Shown: piece by piece, positions 1 to 5,645 of the stretch
Layout of the letters: every line of letters starts with the position of its first letter
Position numbering within the stretch: the first letter of the stretch is position 1
Origin: Candidatus Campbellbacteria bacterium RIFCSPLOWO2_02_35_12
GTDB taxonomy: Bacteria > Patescibacteriota > Minisyncoccia > Phycocordibacterales > UBA2163
DNA: 6,598 nucleotides
NCBI GenBank assembly: GCA_001774455.1
Contig: MFAC01000015.1
Span: 1-6,598 of the forward strand
Reading direction: 5' to 3'
Position numbers and translations under genes: made by a program
Notes under the pieces: model-generated
What the model saw: only the letters and a program-made list of their open reading frames with translations
What the model was told of the DNA's origin: nothing
The model's database searches: none

Positions 1-426
1 TTAGACAAAATGTCTAAAATTCTTGGTGGAGAAAAAGACGGGATTGCTCTCGCCGCGCCTCAAATTGGAGCGCCTCTTCGCATATTTATAGTATCGGGCA
101 AAATATTTAATTTTAAAAAAGACGATGATGAAAATACGGTATCCGCATTTCCCGCCGCCTTTTCTAATTTAATTTTTATAAATCCTACAATTATAAAACT
201 ATCAAAAAATAGCGAGGGGAGCGAGGAAGGATGTCTTTCTATGTATGGAAAATACGGCATTGTAAATCGCGCAAAGAAAATGACAATCCGCGCGTATGAT
301 GAAAATGGAAAAATATTTGAACGAGGAGCAAGCGGGCTTCTTGCAAAAATTTTTCAGCACGAAATAGATCACTTAAACGGAATTTTATTTATAGATAAAG
401 CAAAAAAAATATATGACGCTAAATAA
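1..426 (+). CDS. def: Peptide deformylase (5'-truncated by the window edge)
   Basis: Metal-dependent cytoplasmic hydrolase that removes the N-formyl group from the initiator methionine of new proteins. All three family motifs are visible: GIALAAPQIG near the left edge (the GxGLAAPQ motif, with Ala for the second Gly), EEGCLS with the metal-binding Cys at nt 232-234, and HEIDH at nt 358-372, which supplies two His ligands and the catalytic Glu. The reading frame is open from base 1 and reads LDK before the first Met. Family members usually have about 40 residues ahead of the first motif, so the ATG at 10 is almost certainly internal and the true start lies upstream of the window. The visible part is 141 codons ending in TAA. 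The last 14 bp overlap fmt, the usual partner gene, which implies co-transcription and perhaps translational coupling. The call is firm; only the N-terminus is unknown. Confidence 0.95.
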   Translation, partial: LDKMSKILGGEKDGIALAAPQIGAPLRIFIVSGKIFNFKKDDDENTVSAFPAAFSNLIFINPTIIKLSKNSEGSEEGCLSMYGKYGIVNRAKKMTIRAYDENGKIFERGASGLLAKIFQHEIDHLNGILFIDKAKKIYDAK

Positions 427-1273
427 ATATAAAATTACGTTTTTCGGCACTCCCGATATCGCTGTGATAGTTTTGGAAGAATTAAAAAAAGCGAATATAA
501 TCCCAACCCTTATAATAACAGCACCCGATAAACCAAAAGGTAGAAAACTTATTATGACTCCTCCGCCTGTAAAAATATGGGCGCTTAAAAACAATATAAT
601 CGCTATGCAACCGGAAAAACTTGATGATAATGTTTTAAATATGCTAAGTAAGGGCAATTATGATTTATTCATAGTCGCGTCATACGGAAAAATATTAAAA
701 AAAGAACTCATTGAAATTCCAAAATATAAAACTATCAATGTGCATCCGTCTCTTCTGCCAAAACTGCGCGGAGCGTCTCCTGTAATATCGGCAATACTGC
801 GGGACGAGAAAAAAACGGGAGTAACAATAATACTGATCGATGAAGGTATGGATAGCGGTCCCATACTTGAACAAAAAGTAATTGATTTTAGCGATAATCC
901 AAAGTGGCCGCTTAAAGCGAGCGCTCTTGGTAAAATTTTAGCGATAGAAGGGGGTAAAATGCTTACAGAAATAATTCCTAAATGGATTGCCGGTAAAATT
1001 AAACCTAAAACGCAAGTCCATAAAAAAGCCACATTTACTAAAAAAATCAAAAAAGAAGACGGGCTTATCAATTTAGACGACAAGCCATATAAAAACCTTT
1101 TGAAAATTCGCGGTTTTGAAGAGTGGCCGACGGCTTATTTTTTTATGGAAAAAAACAATAAAAAAATTCGCGTCAAAATAACAGACGCAACTCTTGAAAA
1201 TGGCGACTTAAAAATAAAAACGGTAATTCCCGAAGGAAAAAAACAAATGGATTACGAAGATTTTTTAAGATAA
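413..1273 (+). CDS. fmt: Methionyl-tRNA formyltransferase
   Basis: Transfers a formyl group from 10-formyltetrahydrofolate to Met-tRNA(fMet), making the initiator that Def later deformylates. The N-terminal Rossmann-type formyltransferase domain (about residues 7-190) opens with ITFFGTP and has the PDKPKGRK loop at 38-45. The catalytic triad is Asn109 and His111 in NVHPSLLPKLRG plus Asp147 in DEGMDSG. A linker (ATFTKKIKKEDG) leads to the C-terminal OB-fold tRNA-binding domain, with RGFEEWPTAYF and the usual ending YEDFLR. At 286 residues it is slightly shorter than the E. coli enzyme (about 315), mostly in the C-terminal domain. The ATG at 413 lies inside the end of def (14-bp overlap) with only A-rich sequence before it and no Shine-Dalgarno site, so translation probably depends on coupling to def. 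The protein begins just ahead of the first beta strand, as expected, which supports this start. Confidence 0.95.
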   Translation: MTLNKYKITFFGTPDIAVIVLEELKKANIIPTLIITAPDKPKGRKLIMTPPPVKIWALKNNIIAMQPEKLDDNVLNMLSKGNYDLFIVASYGKILKKELIEIPKYKTINVHPSLLPKLRGASPVISAILRDEKKTGVTIILIDEGMDSGPILEQKVIDFSDNPKWPLKASALGKILAIEGGKMLTEIIPKWIAGKIKPKTQVHKKATFTKKIKKEDGLINLDDKPYKNLLKIRGFEEWPTAYFFMEKNNKKIRVKITDATLENGDLKIKTVIPEGKKQMDYEDFLR

Positions 1274-1294
1274 TAATTCTAAAATTATTTTCTT
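1267..1294. terminator. AT-only hairpin shared by convergent fmt and hpf ends
   Basis: A hairpin is formed by AATAATT (1272-1278), loop CTAA, and AATTATT (1283-1289). It extends past one T-T mismatch by AAGA (1267-1270) with TCTT (1291-1294). It covers the fmt stop (1271-1273) and the hpf stop (1285-1287). On the plus strand a T-rich run (CTTCTTTTTCTT) overlaps and follows it, so it could end fmt transcription. On the minus strand the bases after the stem are A-rich rather than U-rich, so termination of hpf is less convincing. The stem has almost no G-C pairs apart from its base, so it is weak. Confidence 0.45.
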
Positions 1295-1701
1295 CTTTTT
1301 CTTATAAAATTTTTAATCTTTACACCACCCGCGCCTATATTGCGCATAAAAACTTTTATCGCTGTTCCGCCTTTCTTTAAAAACCTCATTTGTCTGCCTT
1401 TTGTTTTTCGTAATTCATATATCATTTCATCTCTCGCTTTATCAATGGCGTTAAAAATAGTATCCTTCTCCGCAGATGAACGAAGCTGATTGCCGACTAT
1501 ATGAAGATTAATTTCTGCTCTAAAAATATCTCCCGTCCTGTGATGATTTGTTATCTTTCCGACTTCAATGTCAAATATCGCGCTTGTGTCATTAGGATTG
1601 ATTAATTTTTCAATGGAACGCAATCTCTTGTCTAAATAATCAGAAATTTCAGGAACGAGTTCAATATTTGTGGCTTTTATATTTTTCTTTACATTATCCA
1701 T
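1285..1701 (-). CDS. hpf: Ribosome hibernation-promoting factor (HPF/YfiA family)
   Basis: Small protein that binds the decoding centre region of the 30S subunit and holds ribosomes in an inactive, protected state when growth slows. The roughly 100-residue family core is visible: an N-terminal strand and helix (IKATNIELVPEISDYLDKRL), a middle strand (SAIFDIEVGK), then RAEINLHIVGNQLRSSAEKD leading to the second helix, IFNAIDKARDEMIYELRK. After the core there is only a short basic tail of about 35 residues ending RKRRK. The 138-residue length therefore fits the short HPF/YfiA type rather than long HPF, which carries a separate dimerisation domain and is about 180-190 residues. The ATG at 1701 has no clear ribosome binding site (AAGAATAATAAAAT precedes it). 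A strong palindromic repeat ends 14 bp upstream. The gene converges on fmt and lies in the same direction as the DUF167 and helicase genes. The older name is sigma-54 modulation protein; sigma-54 is not implied here. Confidence 0.88.
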   Translation of the reverse strand: MDNVKKNIKATNIELVPEISDYLDKRLRSIEKLINPNDTSAIFDIEVGKITNHHRTGDIFRAEINLHIVGNQLRSSAEKDTIFNAIDKARDEMIYELRKTKGRQMRFLKKGGTAIKVFMRNIGAGGVKIKNFIRKRRK

Positions 1702-1708
1702 ATTTTAT

Positions 1709-1825
1709 TATTCTTAAATTACGAAATACAAAAATTTAAGGTTTATTTGAGCAAAAACATTTAAAAGATAAAGAGGTTTTGCGAACCGAGAACCTAAATT
1801 TTTGTATTTCGTAATTTATAGTTAT
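1709..1825. repeat. Palindromic repeat element, copy 1
   Basis: The 102-bp core (1716-1817) has 23-bp perfect inverted arms, with AATTACGAAATAC on the left and its complement on the right. Inside the arms are a one-base bulge, a short GGTTT/GAACC stem, an internal loop, and an inner GCAAAA...TTTTGC stem with an A-rich loop. It matches the copy at 5119-5235 in inverted orientation, at 91 of 102 core positions. Similarity continues about 7 and 8 bp beyond the core on the two sides, which sets the 117-bp limits given. A direct repeat TTATTAT (1705-1711 and 1822-1828) flanks it, but that could be chance in such AT-rich DNA. It contains no reading frame of note. It could be a MITE-like element, a REP-like structured repeat or a transcribed RNA hairpin. 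It lies between DUF167 and hpf. Confidence 0.85.
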
Positions 1826-1829
1826 TATG

Positions 1830-2054
1830 TTAAATTTTATCTACGCTTATAATTTTACTTGGCGACCTGTGTCCGCTTATAATCCTAACTTTTTCTTTTA
1901 TTATACCAAAATGTCGCGCCACAATCTCTCTTGCGCGTTCATTTGCCATATTTTGTTTTGCTTTTTCTTTAACCGCAATTTCAAACAAATCTTCAGATTT
2001 TTGTTCAAATTTTTCTTTCTTGGCGTCTGCCGTAACCTTTATTTTTATATACAT
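1830..2054 (-). CDS. DUF167 (YggU-like) family protein
   Basis: A 74-residue cytoplasmic protein of the DUF167/YggU family, whose biochemical role is not established. The family pattern is clear: an N-terminal strand (MYIKIKVTADAKKEK), the conserved stretch FEIAVKEKAKQNMANERAREIVARHFG in which ANxRA/E followed by a helix is typical, then the signature VRIISGHRSPSKII close to the C-terminus. The length is near the short end of the family (about 70-100). The ATG at 2054 gives the expected start on the first strand; no Shine-Dalgarno sequence precedes it (TTTTTTCAAATT). It is 50 bp downstream of the helicase gene in the same direction and is probably on the same transcript. No separate convincing promoter is seen in that gap. 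Copy 1 of the palindromic repeat begins just after its stop and could form the 3' end of the message. Confidence 0.85.
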   Translation of the reverse strand: MYIKIKVTADAKKEKFEQKSEDLFEIAVKEKAKQNMANERAREIVARHFGIIKEKVRIISGHRSPSKIISVDKI

Positions 2055-2080
2055 AATTTGAAAAAATCTTAATTCAAAAA

Positions 2081-2099
2081 TATTTCATAATTCAGAATA
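2081..2099. repeat. Possible degenerate half-copy of the palindromic repeat
   Basis: The sequence TATTTCATAATTCAGAATA resembles the outer end of the right arm of copy 2 (TATTTCGTAATTCAGGAATA, 5216-5235), with one substitution and one missing base. No opposing arm is present. It lies in the 50-bp gap between the helicase stop and the DUF167 start. It is short and AT-rich, so chance similarity is possible. Confidence 0.3.
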
Positions 2100-2104
2100 C
2101 GATA

Positions 2105-5092
2105 TTATTCCATCATTTTTCTAATTTCACAATAATCACATTTTTTATTATCACATTTTTTATTCCAAAATGAAAGCTCCAAGATTTCTTTTGCAGTATT
2201 TTTAATAATTTCTTTTATTTCTTTAATGTCATTGTCCGATATTATAAATTTTTCTTTATGATATATCCCTTTTTCATCGGGTTCCACAAAATCAATTTCT
2301 CCTGAGAGCATATTAAATTTTGTGTTATCGTATAAATCCAAAAGTAATTTATAGAAAACAAGCTGTCTCTTGTAATTTCCATCGGAACTTTTTGTCTTTC
2401 CTTCTATCATATTTCTACTTTTTGGTTTTCCCGTTTTATAATCAACGACATTTACATTGTTATTACCATCCAAAACTTCAACCTTGTCTAAATTTCCTCT
2501 TAATTTAATATTTTCAAATAATACGCTCACTTTAAATTCATTCAGTATTTTTTCAAAAGAAAAATATTTCCAGCCGTTTTTATACGCGTCAAAATATCCC
2601 AAGAGAGCGTGTTTTCCTTTTTCAAACGCTTCATTATACTCGTCTTGCGAAAACGGTTGTTTCCCGAGATAGTCTTCAAAAAGCGCGAGCAGTTTCTTTT
2701 TTCCGATGACTTCTCTATTTTGAACGCTATCAAATAAATCTTTGAGAGCGCGGTGTATAACCGTTCCAAACATTAAATGCTTATTTGTGGCTTTCGGTAT
2801 TCGTAAAAGATTGCTGTAAAAATAATTCCACGGACATTCCAAATAATTATTAAGCGCTGTAATGGAAAACCCTTGTTCTTCAAAAAGCTTGTTAAGAAAT
2901 TGTTTGTCTTTTATGGAAATTTTTATATCTTTTTTAGGCGCGAGAAATATCTCTTTCTTAATCGCGCTTTCAAATAAATTCGTATCAAATTCATAAATAT
3001 ATTTATCGTCAATTTCTTCTATAAATTGAGATGACATCTGCGCTTCTCCATTTTGCCCATCTTTTGGATAACTTATATGAGCGCTAAAACGCGCGCGTGT
3101 AAGCGCAACATAAAATAATCTTCTATCCTCATTATTTTCTTCCACTTCATTTTTTTGAAATACGGATATTGGAATATGAAAATGCTCAATGACGCGTTTG
3201 TTTCCCCAATGTTTATCGTAAGCGCCGACAATATAAACAAAGTCAAATTCCAATCCTTTTGATTTATGCGCCGTCATCAAACGAACTTTTTTGGGAATTA
3301 TCAATTTTGAATCTTTTTTAATTAAAATATTATGTTCTTCCAGCAAATTAATATGTTCTATAAAATCGGATAATTTATATTCTCTGTGATTTTCCACTAA
3401 TTTTTTCGCAGTATCAAAAAAGCTGCTTAATTTTGCGATTTTATCAGTCGCATCTCGTCCTGAAAGCAAATATTTTAAAAAACCGGATTCTTTAATTATT
3501 ATTTCAAGAAATTTCGTGAGTGGTTTGTTCTGCGCAAATTTTTTCCATAAATTGAGTTTTTTGTATATCTCATACATTTTTTCTAATTGACCGACATAAG
3601 ATTTTTTAAGAATTTCTTTTGAACTTAATATGTCGTATGGATTGATTTTCGTCTTTTTGGAAAGAGCTAATATTTTATAAATATCAAGTCCATCTATTTT
3701 TAAAAAGTCAATATGAAGCGCCGACAAAAGCATACTATCATTTCCTAAATCGTTTATGGCGCGTAAAAGTGTTATAAGCTTTTGTATATCATTGTCCAAA
3801 AGTATATTTTGGTCGGACTCAACAGTAAACGGTATTTCTTTTTTTTCAAATATAGACATTATAGCGTCCGCGTCTCTGTTGTTTCTGTAAAGCACCGCTA
3901 TCTCCTCCGCGTGCGCGCCTTTTTTTATTTTCTCTATTATATCTTCTGCAATAAATAAATATTCATATTCTTGTTTTGAAAAAACTCGAAATCCAATCTT
4001 ATTTCCATGGTCGGCATCTCTTCTTCCTTTCAGCATAATATGTTTACGGTCGCCCGCCGCGCTTATAAGAGAATGCGCGGAATCAAGAATATGCTGAAAA
4101 GAACGGTAATTTTGTGTCAAATTAATCACAAACGATTTTTTATATAATTTTTTAAAATATAAAAAATTCTTAAGCGACGCTCCTTGAAATCTGAATATTG
4201 CTTGTTTTTCGTCTCCCACTATAAAAAGATTCGGGTTCTTGTGATAATTTGCTAATAATTCTAAAAGTTTATTCTGCGAATTATTCGCGTCCTGATGTTC
4301 ATCCGCGAGAATGTATTGATACTCTTCCTGCAAACTCAATAGAAGATTTTTATCATTTTCAAGAGCTTTAATGGTTTCAATTATCATATCTTCATAATCG
4401 TATAATTTTCTGTCTCTTAATTCTTGTTCGTAAAGTTTATAGACAAGCGTAAGTTCCGTATTTTTCTCAATCTTTTTTTCAAGACTGCTGTATTTTCCTC
4501 TCATCTTTCCTTTGTGGACGCCTTCTTCGTGATAAAGGTCATTTATTTTTTTGAATTCTTCCTTTTGTTCTTTTATAGATTTTGCGAGTTCTTCCGGAGA
4601 AATATTTTCTCTTTTAAGCTCGCTTATTTTCCCTCTAATTGAATTAAGATAAAAAAAATTATCTCCGAACGGCTTTAATTTTTTAAGCGGTGATTTAAGA
4701 ATTACATCTTTTAAAATTGATAATTTTTCAATATCGTTAAGTTGATTTGCTCCTATGATTTTTGGAAAAGAATCGGGAAATCGTCTTATTACTTCATTAC
4801 AAAATCCATGAAAAGTAAAAATTCCAACCCTATATCCGTCGCTTCCTATAATTTCAACAAGTCTTTTACGCATTGAAAAAACACCCGACTCTGTAAATGT
4901 AAGAGCGAGAATGCTGTCAGATGATATATCTGTTTTTCGCAAAATATTCGCGATTCTTAAAGTCAAAATCTGGGTCTTGCCGGTGCCGGGACCCGCTATT
5001 ACCATTACAGGACCTTCAATAGCGTCTACTGCCTGTTTTTGTTCATTATTGAGTTTTTTATAAAGAATCTGAAATTTTGAAGTCGTCGGCAT
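2105..5092 (-). CDS. UvrD/Rep-type (SF1A) DNA helicase with C-terminal PD-(D/E)XK nuclease
   Basis: A 995-residue 3'-5' DNA translocase fused to a RecB/Cas4-like nuclease, likely acting on DNA ends in repair or recombination (layout like AdnA/AdnB or a single-chain AddA). The helicase part, about 1-700, has the Q motif (LNNEQKQAV, 14-22), Walker A GPGTGKT (34-40), motif II DEHQDAN (264-270), motif III GDEKQ (293-297), an LTQNYRS motif IV, motif V TAHKSKGLEFD (607-617) and motif VI with YVALTRAR (661-668). A charged helical insert lies around 165-225. The nuclease part, about 745-995, shows Cys753 in LECPWNYFY, His780, Asp869 in GNLDKVE, the D884-Y-K886 active site in VVDYKTGK, and Gln910. It ends with Cys980, Cys985 and Cys988. 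Those Cys suggest an Fe-S cluster, but the usual last ligand position (994) is Met. The ATG at 5092 sits 7 bases after an extended -10 box, suggesting a leaderless message. Helicase and nuclease active sites all look intact. No specific gene name is safe. Confidence 0.92.
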   Translation of the reverse strand: MPTTSKFQILYKKLNNEQKQAVDAIEGPVMVIAGPGTGKTQILTLRIANILRKTDISSDSILALTFTESGVFSMRKRLVEIIGSDGYRVGIFTFHGFCNEVIRRFPDSFPKIIGANQLNDIEKLSILKDVILKSPLKKLKPFGDNFFYLNSIRGKISELKRENISPEELAKSIKEQKEEFKKINDLYHEEGVHKGKMRGKYSSLEKKIEKNTELTLVYKLYEQELRDRKLYDYEDMIIETIKALENDKNLLLSLQEEYQYILADEHQDANNSQNKLLELLANYHKNPNLFIVGDEKQAIFRFQGASLKNFLYFKKLYKKSFVINLTQNYRSFQHILDSAHSLISAAGDRKHIMLKGRRDADHGNKIGFRVFSKQEYEYLFIAEDIIEKIKKGAHAEEIAVLYRNNRDADAIMSIFEKKEIPFTVESDQNILLDNDIQKLITLLRAINDLGNDSMLLSALHIDFLKIDGLDIYKILALSKKTKINPYDILSSKEILKKSYVGQLEKMYEIYKKLNLWKKFAQNKPLTKFLEIIIKESGFLKYLLSGRDATDKIAKLSSFFDTAKKLVENHREYKLSDFIEHINLLEEHNILIKKDSKLIIPKKVRLMTAHKSKGLEFDFVYIVGAYDKHWGNKRVIEHFHIPISVFQKNEVEENNEDRRLFYVALTRARFSAHISYPKDGQNGEAQMSSQFIEEIDDKYIYEFDTNLFESAIKKEIFLAPKKDIKISIKDKQFLNKLFEEQGFSITALNNYLECPWNYFYSNLLRIPKATNKHLMFGTVIHRALKDLFDSVQNREVIGKKKLLALFEDYLGKQPFSQDEYNEAFEKGKHALLGYFDAYKNGWKYFSFEKILNEFKVSVLFENIKLRGNLDKVEVLDGNNNVNVVDYKTGKPKSRNMIEGKTKSSDGNYKRQLVFYKLLLDLYDNTKFNMLSGEIDFVEPDEKGIYHKEKFIISDNDIKEIKEIIKNTAKEILELSFWNKKCDNKKCDYCEIRKMME

Positions 5093-5099
5093 AATTTAG

Positions 5100-5108
5100 A
5101 GTATATCA
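5100..5108 (-). promoter_or_regulatory. Extended -10 promoter of the helicase gene
   Basis: Read on the minus strand the sequence is TGATATACT, an extended -10 element (TGn followed by TATACT, five of six matches to TATAAT). It ends 7 bases before the helicase ATG at 5092, so transcription would start at or next to the first codon. No convincing -35 is seen at the right distance, which is tolerated in extended -10 promoters. It also overlaps an outer inverted arm around copy 2 (5101-5111). Confidence 0.5.
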
Positions 5109-5118
5109 TAGCCCCTAT

Positions 5119-5235
5119 ATAACTATGAATTACGAAATGCAAAAATTTAGGTCCTCGGGTCGCAAAATTTCTTTATCTTCTAAATATTTTTGCTCAAATA
5201 GACCGTAAATTTTTGTATTTCGTAATTCAGGAATA
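5119..5235. repeat. Palindromic repeat element, copy 2 (inverted relative to copy 1)
   Basis: The core is 5127-5228, with 23-bp inverted arms (one G.T wobble at 5139/5216) and the same bulge and inner stems as copy 1. Compared with copy 1 it has three paired, compensatory changes: 5228/5127 (G-C instead of A-T), 5201/5153 (C-G instead of T-A) and 5186/5168 (T-A instead of C-G), each read in copy 1 orientation. A 9-bp direct repeat TATAACTAT flanks it (5118-5126 and 5247-5255). Weaker outer arms GTATATCATAG (5101-5111) and CTATTTATATAC (5252-5263) can also pair. It lies between the divergent helicase and secG promoters, outside both predicted transcripts. Confidence 0.85.
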
Positions 5236-5281
5236 TTTAAGAGGGTTATAACTATTTATATACCCGAATCTATCACAAACC

Positions 5282-5310
5282 TTGATATTTAATATTCTAT
5301 ATGATATGCT
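5282..5310 (+). promoter_or_regulatory. secG promoter (sigma-70 type)
   Basis: A -35 box TTGATA (5282-5287; five of six matches to TTGACA) is followed by a 17-bp spacer and a -10 box TATGCT (5305-5310; four of six matches). A start about 7 bases after the -10 would be near 5317, only about 5 bases before the secG ATG at 5322. That gives an effectively leaderless message, in line with the absence of a Shine-Dalgarno site. A second TATGAT at 5300-5305 is less well spaced from this -35. Confidence 0.6.
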
Positions 5311-5321
5311 AATTTTTATAT

Positions 5322-5552
5322 ATGAAAATAGTAATTGAATTCTTACCGTATATTCAGATTATTCTATCTATATTTCTAATAGGAGCAATCATACTGCAAC
5401 AAACTAGCTCTGGTCTTGGCGGAGCGTTTGGTGGAGATAATTTCAGCGCAGGATTTCATAAACGGCGCGGATTTGAAAAAACTTTATTTAACGCTACGAT
5501 TGTATTAGCTGTATTTTTTGGTATTACTTCATTTTTAGCGCTTATAATATAA
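5322..5552 (+). CDS. secG: Preprotein translocase subunit SecG
   Basis: Small integral membrane subunit that associates with SecYE and helps SecA-driven protein export. The 76-residue protein has the SecG layout: a first membrane helix at about residues 7-25 (IQIILSIFLIGAIILQQ), the conserved cytoplasmic loop QQTSSGLGGAFGG at 26-38, RRGFEKTLFNATI just before the second helix, and a second helix at about 57-75. The length is typical for the family (about 70-80 in small genomes). The ATG at 5322 is chosen because it begins directly before the first helix and lies just after a well-spaced promoter; no ribosome binding site is visible. It is transcribed away from the helicase gene. A strong AT hairpin overlaps its stop. 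The next gene encodes a membrane-anchored binding protein whose membrane insertion would itself need the Sec machinery. Confidence 0.93.
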   Translation: MKIVIEFLPYIQIILSIFLIGAIILQQTSSGLGGAFGGDNFSAGFHKRRGFEKTLFNATIVLAVFFGITSFLALII

Positions 5553-5581
5553 ATTATTTAATTGAAAATTAAATAATTTTT
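5551..5581 (+). terminator. Hairpin at the secG stop, probable terminator
   Basis: A 13-bp perfect stem pairs AAATTATTTAATT (5551-5563) with AATTAAATAATTT (5567-5579) across a GAA loop and ends in a short T run (5577-5581). It begins within the secG stop codon. A second, mutually exclusive hairpin (5576-5584 with 5588-5596) follows directly. All stem pairs are A-T, so some read-through into the next gene is likely. No clear promoter is seen before that gene. Confidence 0.55.
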
Positions 5582-5645
5582 ATAAATTATAAAAATAATA
5601 TTTACTAACGATTAAAAAATCTTACCGCAAGAGACACTAAAACTT

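Noticed and set aside
10..426. ATG at 10 as the true start of peptide deformylase
   Set aside because: The frame is open to base 1, and the first family motif would lie only about 13 residues from this Met, whereas the family normally has about 40 residues before it. The Met is internal.
385..657. 90-codon minus-strand open frame across the def/fmt junction
   Set aside because: Antisense shadow of two well-supported genes, with no recognisable protein features beyond general hydrophobicity.
658..1083. 141-codon open frame on the minus strand inside fmt
   Set aside because: It lies wholly within a convincing fmt gene on the other strand and shows no family motif; open frames opposite AT-rich coding DNA are expected.
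1827..2072. 81-codon plus-strand open frame opposite DUF167
   Set aside because: The minus-strand DUF167 protein has clear family signatures; the plus-strand product is a Phe/Tyr-rich artefact of reading A/T-rich codons backwards.
2320..2769. Short open frames on both strands within the helicase-nuclease region, which could hint at a broken gene
   Set aside because: The 995-codon frame is uninterrupted and holds helicase and nuclease motifs in the correct order, so there is no frameshift.
2105..5092. The helicase-nuclease as a Cas4-linked or phage-defence component
   Set aside because: A UvrD-type motor with a RecB/Cas4-like nuclease is a common repair architecture, and its neighbours are housekeeping genes; nothing nearby points to defence.
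1709..5235. The two similar repeats as the ends of a CRISPR array or an insertion sequence
   Set aside because: Only two copies exist, 3.3 kb apart and inverted, with no spacers. The enclosed genes are a helicase-nuclease and DUF167, with no transposase or Cas gene.
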